From Episyrphus balteatus (lineage: Eukaryota > Arthropoda > Insecta > Diptera > Syrphidae), in contig NC_079134.1 of the NCBI RefSeq assembly GCF_945859705.1, positions 86,322,973 to 86,386,972 of the forward strand: a DNA stretch of 64,000 nt. Reading direction: 5' to 3'. The notes under the pieces are model-generated. The model was given only the letters and a program-made list of their open reading frames with translations. It did no database searches and was not told the origin of the DNA. The translations under genes were made by a program, and so were the position numbers. Positions 22,699 to 34,484 of this stretch are shown here, piece after piece (within the stretch, counting starts at the first letter, position 1; every line of letters starts with the position of its first letter).

Positions 22699-22771
22699 AT
22701 ATGTGCCCATGATTATGAAAGTGGACTAAGTCACTTTTTGCATTGTTTGAAGAAAAACTTACATAATAATT

Positions 22772-25700
22772 CACGGTGTAACACTCAAAATATACGCGGG
22801 CGGAGACCTATCAGGTTTTGTAGAGCTAGTCGCACTGAATACGAAACGGTATTTGAAAATCCCCTAACACCCCCAAAATCTGGAGTTACGGGCAAAAAAC
22901 GGTTTTTTGGACCTTCACCCATTGAAAAAATTCTAGCTTCGACAATTTTTTACCCATTTTCGATTTTTTTATAGTTTCTGATAGAAGATAAATATACCTT
23001 TTTAACAATGTATAAAACATGTAACTCGGTTAAACCACTTAGAATTTATAAGATGTCAAAGTTCAAAAATTCAATTTTTTTTGTCATTTGCCCAACTTCG
23101 GCATCAATTTAAAGTATATGTTTTCAAAACAACATGCTATTTAAAAAATATATTCTAAAACTATATCTATTTCCCAAGTGATCGATGTATTTTTTATGAA
23201 AATCACTTCAAAATTGGTTTAGAAAAAAAAATTTTTCGATTTCAACCCAGATACAGAAATTCGAACTTTTAGGTATAGAACAAAAATGTTGTTTCGGCAC
23301 GTAGAAGGATAAGTTGGACGCCAGGATTTGATGACGGGTTTTTCTAAAAAAAAATTATCAAAATAAAAAAAAATTATTAAAAAACAACGGCAACACTTAC
23401 AGTAATAAATGATACCATTTCCAAAAGGCAAAATCGTGCATTTGATTCTTATTTTTAAATCAATATAATATTACTAATAGTTTTTGAAATAATCGATTTC
23501 AAAGTTAAAAATAGGGGAAACAAATTTTTTTAAACTCATTTTATACTATTTTTGTCCAGACTGCGAATTTTAGTAAAAAAAATTACTTACAAAGAAAACT
23601 GCCTCAATTGATTCCTTATCGAACCGTGAAAACTATATGTTTCTATGTCTTCTAGTTTTTGGGAAAATTGAAAAATTATTTTATCAGATTTTTCTTTTTT
23701 CAAAATATTTTTTGTTTTTATTTTTCAATTTTCTCAAAAACTAGAAGACATAGAGACATATAGTTTTCACTGTTAGATAAGGAATTAATTGAGGCAGTTT
23801 TCTGTCTAAGTAATTTATTTACTAAAATTCACAGTCTGGACAAAAATAGTATAAAATGAGTTTTCAAAAATTTTTTTTCCCCTATTTTTAACTTTGAAAT
23901 CGATTATTTCAAAAACTATTGGTAATATTACATTGATTTAAAAATTAGAATCAAATGCACAATTTTGCCTTTTGGAAATGGTATCATTTATTACTGTAAG
24001 TGTTGCCGTTGTTTTTTAATAATTTTGTTTTATTTTGATAATTTTTTTTTAGAAAAATGCCCCTCCCACCTAAACGGGGGGAGATAGACCCCCCTCTTAA
24101 AGAAAAAAAATGTTTGTATTGAGCTCCTCTACAAAAACCCTTCATCAAATCCTGGCGTCCAACTTATCCTTCTACGTGCCGAAACAACATTTTTGTTCTA
24201 TACCTAAAAGTTCGAATTTCTGTATCTGGGTTGAAATCGAAAAATTTTTTTTTCTAAGCCAATTTTGAAGTGATTTTCATAAAAAATACATCGATCACTT
24301 GGGAAATAGATATAGTTTTAGAATATATTTTTTAAATAGCATGTTTACTCCAGTCAAAGCGTCGGAAAAAAGGGCCTCACCTTGCGATGAGAGGCACTGT
24401 CAGTTTTTATTTCATGGATCGATAGGGGTATATTTAAAAGGCTTAAACATAATTTCTCACCACCTGATCATTCTTTTTAGCGGAGTTATTCACAAAAATG
24501 CATTTTTTGGGATATTTTACTTCTAAGCTAATATCTTTGCTCCAGATTATCGTAGACCAAAAAATAAACATACATTCTCTTCCTTATAATATTTTCTATC
24601 GTTGTATGTAATTTCATTGTATTTGAGTGAGTAAATATAAAATGGCAACCATTTAAAGTCAAATTCTTATTGTTAAAAAACACATTTTTGTCATTATTTC
24701 GAAAAAAGCTTATATCATGATTGACATTTTTCCAACCTATTTTGTAGCCCTGTTCATGTCCTGCATTTTACAGAAAAAATCAGCTCTTTATCACCAAAGA
24801 TGGCCGAGCTATTGATAAATGAACGCATGCAAAACCGGTGCGAAAACACCCAAAAATATCGTTTTTTGGGAATAACTCGACTTCAGAATGTCCTACGGCA
24901 AAAAATAAAGCAATGAATTGTTCGTTACAACATTTTCTATCAATTTAGTGCACAATCTTTTTGTTGAAACAAATAAAAAATAAGTAATATTAAGTCAAAG
25001 TCGTTTTTTTGTTTAGCAAACTCTTGCCTTATTATTTTGCAAACGGTGCAAGTATTGGCTAAGAAAATAAAATATTATTGTAGTCCTTTAAATTATCTAC
25101 AATTCAAAAAAAAATTTAGCTTTCTACGACCCACGGGAGCCGAGCTATTATAATTTTAAGAAAGCATTAATCCGTACGAAAATTCAAAAAAATTTCCCTT
25201 GTTTATGATTCGAATACTAGTTCTCAGTGAGAGGGGTTGTTTTCATTGTTTCTTGTTATAAGAGAATTTGTCTTATGTTTTTTCGTTGGTCATTTGGACC
25301 TTTTTTAAAAAATTAATTACTCGGCTCGTGTGGGTCATAGAGTGCTAATTTTTTTTTTAAATTGTAGATAATTTAAAGGACTACAATAATATTCTATTTT
25401 CTTAGCCAATACTCGCACCGTTTGCAAAATAATAAGGCAAGAGTTTGCTAAACAAAAAAACGACTTTGACTTAATATTACTCATTTTTTATTTGTTTCAA
25501 CAAAAAGATTGTGCACTAAATTGATAGAAAATGTTGTAACGAACAATTCATTGCTTTATTTTTTGCCGTAGGACATTCTGAAGTCGAGTTATTCCCAAAA
25601 AACCATATTTTTGGGTGTTTTCGCACCGGTTTTGCATGCGTTCATTTATCAATAGCTCGGCCATCTTTGGTGATAAAGAGCTGATTTTTTCTGTAAAATG

Positions 25701-26481
25701 CAGGACATGAATAGGGCTACAAAATAGATTAGAAAAATGTCAATCATGATATAAGCTTTTTTCGAAATAATGACAAAATTGTGTTTTTTAACAACAAGAA
25801 TTTGACTTTAAATGGTTGCCATTTTATATTTACTCACTCAAATACAATGAAATTACATACAACGATAGAAAATATTATAAGGAAGAGAATGTATGTTTAT
25901 TTTTTGGTCTACGATAATCTGGAGCAAAGATATTAGCTTAGAAGTAAAATATCCCAAAAAATGCATTTTTGTGAATAACTCCGCTAAAAAGAATGATCAG
26001 GTGGTGAGAAATTATGTTTAAGCCTTTTAAATATACCCCTATCGATCCATGAAATAAAAACAGACAGTGCCTCTCATCGCAAGGTCAAATGACGCTTTGA
26101 CTGGAGTAGTTGTTTTGAAAACATATACTTTAAATTGATGCCGAAGTTGGGCAAATGACAAAAAAAATTGAATTTTTGAACTTTGACATCTTATAAATTC
26201 TAAGTGGTTTAACCGAGTTACATGTTTTATACATTGTTAAAAAGGTATATTTATCTTCTATCAGAAACTATAAAAAAAATCGAAAATGGGTAAAAAATTG
26301 TCGAAGCTAGAATTTTTTCAATGGGTAAAGGTCCAAAAAACCGTTTTTTGCCCGTAACTCCAGATTTTGGGGGTGTTAGGGGATTTTCAAATACCGTTTC
26401 GTATTCAGTGCGACTAGCTCTACAAAACCTGATAGGTCTCCGCCCGCGTATATTTTAAAACCTCATTTTTGTAACACCGTG
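22772..26481. mobile_element. Giant foldback (3.7 kb), CACGGTGTAACA-type ends, with a nested foldback
   Basis: The left end CACGGTGTAACA and the right end complement CACGGTGTTACA lead into arms that mirror each other for more than 1 kb. For example ACGCGGGCGGAGACCTATC (22794) mirrors GATAGGTCTCCGCCCGCG (26430), and GCCTCACCTTGCGATGAGAG mirrors its complement near 26075. Removing the nested foldback at 23134-24342 centres the palindrome at about 25230, with about 1.25-kb arms. No transposase is present. The ends resemble the element at 6751. Confidence 0.85.
23134..24342. mobile_element. Nested foldback (1.2 kb) inside the left arm of the giant foldback
   Basis: The ends ATGCTATTTAAAAAATATAT and their complement (ending 24342) bracket mirrored arms around about 23735. 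Examples are ATCGATGTATTTTTTATG on both sides and the AAACTAGAAGACATAGA words near 23735. The uninterrupted right arm of the host foldback (near 26105-26125) shows the empty site, so this is a later insertion. Confidence 0.8.
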
Positions 26482-26600
26482 TTATGTTATAACGATTTAA
26501 TTGCATTTCTTTTATAAAATCACTAGAGGAGCAATAAAGAAGTTTATTTACTGCAATTTCGCTTTCAAATAAGCTTTACCTTTTAACCCTAGTTTACAAA
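26482..26600. other. Short AT-rich spacer
   Basis: No feature was recognised between the giant foldback and the tandem duplication. Confidence 0.4.
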
Positions 26601-27180
26601 TTGGGGTTCGCATGATCCGAATGTTTAAATGGTTATAACTTTTTTCTAAATCGTTTTTTCGACCTGGGATGAAAACTCAGTGAACGAAATTCACTTGTGT
26701 TTACGTTTTTTTTTCTTTTTTCCATAAAAGCGGTTTTATATAATTTTCTGGAATTTTTTTCGGAAAAAAAGTCACAAACCAAACTTGGGGTTCGTGCGAA
26801 CCCCAACGCATGTTAAAATGGTTATAACTTTTTTCTAAATCGTTTTTTCGACCTGGGATGAAAACTCAGTGAACGAAATTCATTTTTGTTTACGTTTTTT
26901 GTCTTTTTTTCCATAAAAGCGGTTTTATATAATTTTCTGGAATTTTTTCTGAAAAAAAGTCACAAACCAAACTTGGGGTTCATGCGAACCCCAAGACTTT
27001 AAATGGACTATTTTCAACCATTTTTATTAGGTATATTTTGGCAAAACCAAACACGTGTTATCATAAAAAGACACCGCAACTGTCGCCTTAATCAATAACA
27101 GAAAGAGACAATGCATCAAATTGTTGATAATGAACAATTAGGGGTGCATAAAAGCTTTGGGGTTCGCGCGAACCGCAAGT
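26601..27180. repeat. Tandem duplication with palindromic TTGGGGTTCGTGCGAACCCC junctions
   Basis: Two nearly identical units of about 190 bp (starting near 26627 and 26816) each contain AAATCGTTTTTTCGACCTGG. Each unit ends in a palindrome of the form GGGGTTCRYGCGAACCCC (near 26789 and 26980). Partial palindromes also lie at 26602 and 27158. No frame is present. Confidence 0.75.
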
Positions 27181-27486
27181 TTGGTTATTGCATTATTTTG
27201 CGTGGCGTGGGTTAAATAATAATTATTTTTAGGCTAGATTTGATGCCATTTTTAGGAGTGACTTATTAAGGGCACATATCGGGAATCAGATCGGTTTTTT
27301 GTCATTTTATGCATGTTTTCAAAGTTCGATTACGAGTATTAGTGCCAAAGAAAGTCCTATATTGTGATTTTTTTTAGAAAGCGTATTAGTTATAGGTTTC
27401 AAATCAGGCATTGTTATTGCATTTCAAGATTTTTTATTGATGGAATTATTTCAAACGACGAAATATTAAAAAAAAAACTCCTTTTT
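27181..27486. other. AT-rich spacer, no gene seen
   Basis: No exon or element end was recognised here. Confidence 0.4.
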
Positions 27487-30400
27487 AATCCAGTCAAATA
27501 AGGGTCTAACCTCGGAATGAATGTTAGTAGAAATTTTTTTTGTTCAATAACTTCCTTTTGCCATTCTATAACATATCTCAAAAGTCTAGAAAAATCTCAT
27601 GTCCGCTTGTCGCGATTTCAAGGTCAAATCGCGAAATGGAGATTTTCAAAATTAGAAAAAATAGGCTATGGTATTATATACACAAATGATACATGATTTC
27701 AAGGTATTTTTTAATGCTGATTCCAAAAAATCTAAAATCAAGGCAATCTGACGTCTCTGAAAAAAGTTATACCTGTTTGTCATCTTTCAACCCATATTAT
27801 TATAACAGTTGCTAACTTACTACCGAAAAACCCTTAAAAGTAATGGTAGCGGAATCATATTTTGCATGAGGGTTTTCATATCCATTATCATTAAGAATCA
27901 AAACAATGCAATGCAAAAAAACTTTTATATATATGACAAAATGGTATTTTTTGAGAAAAGAGGAAATTTTGGCATGTGCACTAAAAAACATCCTGGTACA
28001 ATCTTGGAATTAGTGGTAATAGGCTAATTTTTTTGTTTCTATCTTTGTTTGGATATTCTATAACTTATGTCAAAAATCTAAAAAAATCTCATGTCCGCAA
28101 GTTCTAATTTTCCAGGTTAAACTAAGTTAGGTGCAGATTTAAAAAAAATAATAAGAAAACTTTAGATTCTTATATGTATACCAACATAACCCATATCATT
28201 TCGAGGTATTTTTTAACGCTGATTCCAACAAAACCCACAATCAAATCAATATGACCATCCCTGAAAAGTAATGTACCTTATTCATGTTGATCTGACACAA
28301 ATATCTGAAGAGTAGTTTTTCAATTTTTTCAAATCTGCACCTTATCTTCAAACCAAGAAAATTAGAACTTGCGGACATGAGATTTTTTTAGATTTTTGAG
28401 GGTAGTTAAAGAATATCCAAACAAAGATTAAAATGAAAAAATTAGCCTATTAGCACTTATTCCTAAGATGAACAAGAATCTTCTTTAGTGCATATCCTAA
28501 AATTTGCCCCTCCATCAAAAAATACCATTATTTCGTAGGTATATATATTTTTTGTAATGGATTGTTTTGATTTTTAATAATGATGGATTCTAAAATCTTC
28601 ATTCAAAATTTGGTTCATCTACCATAACTTTTAAGGCGCAGGGACATAAGTCCCCGGGACATAAGTCCCGAATTTTTTTTCGGGACTAATGTCCCACTTT
28701 ACTGGGTCACAAGTCCCGAATCCAATTCGGGAATTATGTCCCACCTTACTGAGACATTAGTCCCGAAAAAAATTTTCGGGACTTATGTCCCACGTTTTTT
28801 TTTTTGTATAAATATATCTATAGAGACTATTAAAGACTACAGCTGACGAAATAATAGAACCGATATTGTTCTCACGATTTTTTTTCGTAGTACCAACTCC
28901 GATGTAAGGTACGGTTACAAGCTGTTGGAAAACAAAAGCAAAGCTTGCAAATTTATTGGTAAGTCGAAATTGCATCGTGACAAAATATAAACAAATGTAT
29001 AAAGTGAAAGTTTAATAATTGATATTTGTGATAACCGATATGAGTACTTACCAGGGTGAAGCGGAAAAAAATTTCTCAGATTCGAATCTCTTTAATTTGC
29101 ACAACCCAAACGCGGAGCGGAAAAAATTCAAATCTGAGAAATTTTTTTCCGCTTCGCGTTTATCGAGTTAGAACACAAGCATATCTTTGGAACAAACATT
29201 AAACTGGCAAAATATTCTCTTTGAAGTTTGAGTTATATTTTGTTTCCTTGGAGCAAACTGGAGTAAGACAAATTTTATATAAAACTTATTCTTTGATAAG
29301 TAAGAATGATTTAAAAATCATAATGGTATTATTTCGCTTTAATAAACCGAAACGAGGCACTTTTCTTTTATTTTTTTTTTTGAAAATAAATTGACGCGAA
29401 AAAGAAAGCCAAATGTTGAAAAATGGCTTTATTTCTCTTTTGAAAATTAAAATTATACCAATTCGCGAAATACTTCCTTATTTCACTTGGGCGTATTTCA
29501 TGGCACCAAAAAATAATGTTATGGATTAATTAGTACCTATATGAACATTTATAGTAAAAATTTATGTATATAAAATAGTTTTCACTTTATTCGGGACTTA
29601 TGTCCCATTTTCGACTAAAAAATTCAGGACTTCTGTCTCAGTAGGGTGGGACATAATTCCCGAATTGGATTCGGGACTTGTGACCCAGTAAAGCGGGACA
29701 TTAGTCCCGAAAAAAAAATTCGGGACTTGTGTCCCGGGGACTTATGTCCCTGCGCCAACTTTTAAGGGTTTTACGGCAGTAAGTTTGCAACTGTTATAAT
29801 AATATGAGTTGACAGATGAAAAACAGGTATAACTTTTTCCAGAGACGTCAGATTGTCTTGATTTTAGATTTTTTGGAATCAGCATTAAAAAATACCTTGA
29901 AATCATGTATCATATGCGTATATAATACCATAGCCTATTTTTGACATGAGATTTTTCTAGACTTTTGAGATATGTTATAGAATGGCAAAAGGAAGATATT
30001 GAGCAAAAAAAATTTCTACTAACATTCATTCCGAGATTTACCCCTTTTTTCTCCTTATTTGACTGTATTATTTTAAAGTTCAACGAGACTTTTAAAGTTT
30101 GCTTTATTGAGCTTTGTTCTAAAATTTATTTCAGTTCATACGCTAGGTATTTATCTATATTATTTATAAAATTCAGCTGCTAGTTTTTGCGATTCTTGAA
30201 GTAATGACGAATTTTGCAATCATGTATCGCAAAGGCATTATTGTAGAAATTACATTGATAATAACACTGATCAACAAGGTTTTTCCCACAAGAACCAAAA
30301 TATACTTTTCTATAGGTTTTTGGTATGCTGAACTCGAATCTGAAGTCAGAAATTTTGTATTGGCCTCCGTTTTTGAAATATTACCGTTATAAAATGCAAA

Positions 30401-33193
30401 AAAAGGTTTTTTTTAGAACGGTTGTATTTCAAGAACCAAGACTAACAGAATTTTTTTGATTGCGGATTCGAGTTCAGCAACCCAAAAAACTCTAGAAAAG
30501 TATATTTTGGTTCTTGTGGCAAAAATTCTGTGACCAGTGACTTAAACTTTAGATTTAATATAGTTTCTTTTTGGCTTACTAACTGAAACTTCAGATATTT
30601 CGAGCAATAAAAGAGATATCGGGAAAATTTAAACAGTTTTTTTAAAGAAGAATACCTGTTCTTATAATATCTCTTACAAATTTGTTTACAATGAACTACC
30701 CCACATAAATACAGAACCTCGAAAACAGCCAAAATGACATTTTGTATCATTTTATAACGGTAATATTTAAAAAACGAAGGTCAATTAAATTTTTCTGACT
30801 TCAGATTCGGATTCAGCACCCCAGTTTGCAGTTTATCTTTGACGAAATTATTCACATGCTTTAGTAATTTTTAACCACACCAAGACCTACAATGTATATA
30901 AAATTGATAAAATTTGAACTTTTTGTTTGCCACAAGAACCTAGATATACTATTCTAGAGGTTTTTGGTGTGCTGAACTCGAATCTGAAGTCCGAAAAATT
31001 TTATTGGACTTCGTTTTTGAAATATTACCGCTATAAAATGCTAAAAAACGCTATTTTGGCTGTTTTCGAAGTTCTGTTTTTATGTGGGGTAATTCATTAT
31101 AAACAAATTTAAAACGGTGATTGTAAGAATAGATATTATTCTTTCAAAAACTGTTTAAATTTTCCTGATATCTCTTTTATTACTCGAGATATCTTAAATT
31201 TCAGTTAATAAACCAAAGAGAAACTAAATTTAATTAAAAGTTTAAGTCACTGGTCACAGAATTTTTGCCACAAGAACCAAAATATACTTTTCTAAATGTT
31301 TTTGGGCTGCTGAACTCGAATCCGCAATCAAAAAAATTCTATTAGCCTCCGTTCTTGAAATATAACCGTTCTAAAAAAAAACCTTTTTTTTTGCTTTTTA
31401 TAACGGTAATTATTTCAAAAACGGAGGCCAATCAAAAATTTCTGACCAGATTCGAGTTCAGCACATCCAAAACTACTAGAAAAGTATATTTTGGTTCTTA
31501 AAAATGCCAAATTTACTCAAATACTAAAATATTAAAGTCGATTTTTCACAAAATCGTTTTTCGAAAGTAGCACAGAACTGCGATTGATACATTTTTATGT
31601 TTGATATTCTGCACAATGAATTGTTGGATATTTAACTACATACGTGCAAAATTTCAAGTCTGTGCCTTTAAAATCATAAAAGTTATGGGTTTTTGATCAG
31701 CAAATGGCCGATATTTTCCATAGTGCGGTTGATCATATCATATATATATTATTGAACGACGAACAGCGACCCACTACTGACGTACCTAAAAGACGTGAAA
31801 CGACGGTGTATTTTTTCTTTTTCTTTTTTAATACAGTCAAATAAGGAGAAAAAAGGGGTAAATCTCGGAATGAATGTTAGTAGAATTTTTTTTGCTCAAT
31901 ATCTTCCTTTTGCCATTCTATAACATATCTCAAAAGTCTAGAAAAATCTCATGTCCGCTTGTCGCGATTTCAAGGTCAAATCGCGACAATCTGACGTCTC
32001 TGGAAAAAGTTATACCTGTTTTTCATCTGTCAACTCATATTATTATAACAGTTGCAAACTTACTGCCGTAAAACCCTTAAAAGTTATGGTAGATGAACCA
32101 AATTTTGCATGAAGATTTTAGAATCCATCATTATTAAAAATCAAAACAATCCATTACAAAAAATATATATACCTACGAAATAATGGTATTTTTTGATGGA
32201 GGGGCAAATTTTAGGATATGAACTAAAAAGATTCTTGTTCATCTTAGGAATAAGTGCTAATAGGCTAATTTTTTCATTTTAATATTTGTTTGGATATTCT
32301 TTAAATACCCTCAAAAATCTAAAAAAATCTCATGTCCGCAAGTCCTAATTTTCTTGGTTTGAAAATAAGGTGCAGATTTTAAAAAATTAATAAGAAAAGT
32401 TTAAATTTTTATATGTATACCAACATAAGCGACATGATTTAAAGGTATTTTTTAACACTTATTCCAACAAAACTCACAAACAAGTCAACCTGACCATCCC
32501 TGAAAAGTAATGCAATGAAAAGTGTAGTTTTTCAATTTTTTAAAATCAGCACCTTATCTTCAAACCAAGAAAATTAGGACTTGCGGACATGAGTTTTTTT
32601 TGAATTTTTGAGGGTAGTTAAAGAATATCCAAACAAATATTAAAATGAAAAAATTAGCCTATTAGCACTTATTCCTAAGATGAACAAGAATCTTTTTAGT
32701 GCATATCCTAAAATTTGCCCCTCCATCAAAAAATACCATTATTTCGTAGGTATATATATTTTTTGTAATGGATTGTTTTGATTTTTAATAATGATGGATT
32801 CTAAAATCTTCATGCAAAATTTGGTTCATCTACCATAACTTTTAAGGGTTTTACGGCAGTAAGTTTGCAACTGTTATAATAATATGAGTTGACAGATGAA
32901 AAACAGGTATAACTTTTTCCAGAGACGTCAGATTGTCTTGATTTTAGATTTTTTTGGAATCAGCATTAAAAAATACCTTGAAATCATGTATCATATGCGT
33001 ATATAATACCATAGCCTATTTTTGCTAATTTTGAAAATCTCCATTTCGCGATTTGACCTTGAAATCGCGACAAGCGGACATGAGATTTTTCTAGACTTTT
33101 GAGATATGTTATAGAATGGCAAAAGGAAGATATTGAGCAAAAAAAATTTCTACTAACATTCATTCCGAGGTTAAACCCTTATTTGACTGGATT
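27487..33193. mobile_element. Giant nested palindrome (5.7 kb), AATMCAGTCAAATAAGG ends
   Basis: Left arm 27487-30069 and right arm 31830-33193 are inverted copies of each other, and each arm itself begins and ends with inverted AATCCAGTCAAATAAGG / AATACAGTCAAATAAGG ends. The central 1.76 kb (30070-31829) is again palindromic, around about 30.9 kb. It carries repeated TGCTGAACTCGAATCTGAAG and AAAGTATATTTTGGTTCTT words. The left arm is longer because a 1122-bp element was inserted at 28635-29756; the right arm shows the empty site near 32845. No transposase frame was found. Confidence 0.82.
28635..29756. mobile_element. Foldback/MULE-like element with GGGACATAAGTCCC palindromes
   Basis: The inverted ends GGCGCAGGGACATAAGTCCC are flanked by a perfect 9-bp duplication, AACTTTTAA (28626-28634, 29757-29765). 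The right arm of the host palindrome gives the pre-insertion sequence. Each end is an array of about 40-bp palindromes built on GGGACTTATGTCCC variants (28640-28795 and 29580-29745). The inner GAAGCGGAAAAAAATTTCTC blocks (about 29055-29160) are shared with the element at 2562-5053. It has no transposase. Confidence 0.82.
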
Positions 33194-33600
33194 ATTTCTT
33201 ATAATTACCTAAATTGTTTTGAATTATCCTTTTTTTGTTTAAATTACACTTAAATTTAATTAAATTTGTTAGAATCATAGTTCGGGTCTTTTTATTGTTT
33301 TCTTATCCCACATAAATAAGAGAATATCGATTATCATTGGTTATTTTATAGATTTTAACGAAAATGGGTGTGGTTTAATCTTTTTATGCAAAAAACAACC
33401 CCATTCCTTGTTTATTTATTTGACACAGGATAAGTTAAAAATCAAACAAAAACCCCACCTAATAAAAAGAATTCTAATATACCTATATATTTGCCATATG
33501 GGCAGGTCTTTTGTGTCATATTGAAAATTGATAAGTCTCTTCCTTATTGACCGCAAAAAGATTGAAGAAAAATAAAACAAAAAACAAAAAAAACACAAAC
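33194..33600. other. AT-rich spacer, no gene seen
   Basis: Sequence between the giant palindrome and the Penelope fragment. Nothing was recognised. Confidence 0.4.
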
Positions 33601-33644
33601 AAAATTTAGTTAAGTTGTACTTTATTTATATTTTTCCAATACCG

Positions 33645-33690
33645 AATGCATTTCGGAAGGCAATTGGCCTACCATCATCAGCGTAATACG
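33645..33690 (-). ncRNA. Hammerhead-ribozyme-like core in the Penelope 3' region (degenerate)
   Basis: On the minus strand CTGATGA (33675-33681) is followed by a potential stem II (GGTAGGC facing GCCTTCC) and then CGAAA (33651-33655). These are the conserved hammerhead core strings in the right order. I could not identify a proper cleavage triplet or stem I, so this may be an inactive relic. Hammerhead motifs are known from Penelope-like elements. Confidence 0.4.
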
Positions 33691-33900
33691 CGTGAACAAC
33701 TAAAAAGTTATAAGTTAATACAATTAAAACAAAAAAGAGCAATTACAAAATTTAAAAAATAGAGAGTAACATTGAGATTATTATATGTAAATTACACAAA
33801 CAAAATTATTTAGCAAGAGCAAAAAAATTAGAAGTTATTGGACTTTCTTCTATATTCATCAAATTCTCGGTGATGCTCATGTAAATTGATTCATATGCGT

Positions 33901-34478
33901 CTAATTTCGATGGAAGGGGTACACAGTACACAGCTTGTAGTTGTCGAGGAGAGGTGTCATGTTATGAGGTTCAGTGTGGGTCAAGTCAAATGCATGAGCT
34001 GCAACTGCTTTTTGAATTTCTTTGTTGTTGATGTACCTTTGATGTTCAGCTATACGACACTCAACAGCGCGCTTTGTCTGTCCGATGTATTTGCTGCTAC
34101 AGGTGGAACAATTGATTTCATAAATTCCGCTCTTTTTGTTCATTGGTTTCGCGTCTTTGGAAGAACCAAGAGAAGAGCTGAGTTTGTTTTTGTTGGAATT
34201 TACGATAGTCAAATTAGCTTTACTGAAAGTGTGTTTAAGTTGATTACAGATTTTTGGCACGAAAGGAAGTGCGACACGACGATCAGTGTTGATGTTCTCT
34301 GTATTTTGGGAGAAAAGAGTAGAGCAATTCTTCTTCTTGATTCTTTGGGTATGCTTTTTAATCAATTGGTCGATGAGAGACTTTTTATAACCGCTGACTT
34401 GAGCTAAGTGTAGAATATGCTCGTATTCGTTTTTTTAATCAGCCACAGAAAGAGGTAATCGACACATACGATAAATCA
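33901..34478 (-). pseudogene. Penelope-like GIY-YIG endonuclease C-terminus with an in-frame stop
   Basis: The frame reads IYRMCRLPLSVAD, a TAA stop (about 34432), then KNEYEHILHLAQVSGYKKSL, and continues open to the stop near 33901. The GIY-YIG signature is visible as SGIYEINCSTC...KYIGQTKRAVECRIAEH, with the conserved arginine and the downstream glutamate/histidine region. The cysteine pair in NCSTCSSKY is the usual Penelope CCHH-type feature. The RT domain is missing. The internal stop and truncation indicate a dead copy. Confidence 0.82.
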
Positions 34479-34484
34479 TCGTAT

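Larger units (their letters stand above)
33601..34484 (-). mobile_element. Penelope-like element fragment, 3' part
   Basis: Minus-strand coding sequence for the C-terminal GIY-YIG region is followed by an untranslated 3' part with a hammerhead-like CTGATGA...GAAA core at about 33651-33681. The 5' end is lost at about 34484, where similarity to a foldback element begins abruptly. Penelope-like elements are retroelements with an RT and usually a GIY-YIG endonuclease. Confidence 0.82.

Noticed and set aside
33886..34407. 173-codon plus-strand frame over the Penelope fragment
   Set aside because: It is antisense to the recognisable GIY-YIG frame and has no similarity of its own.
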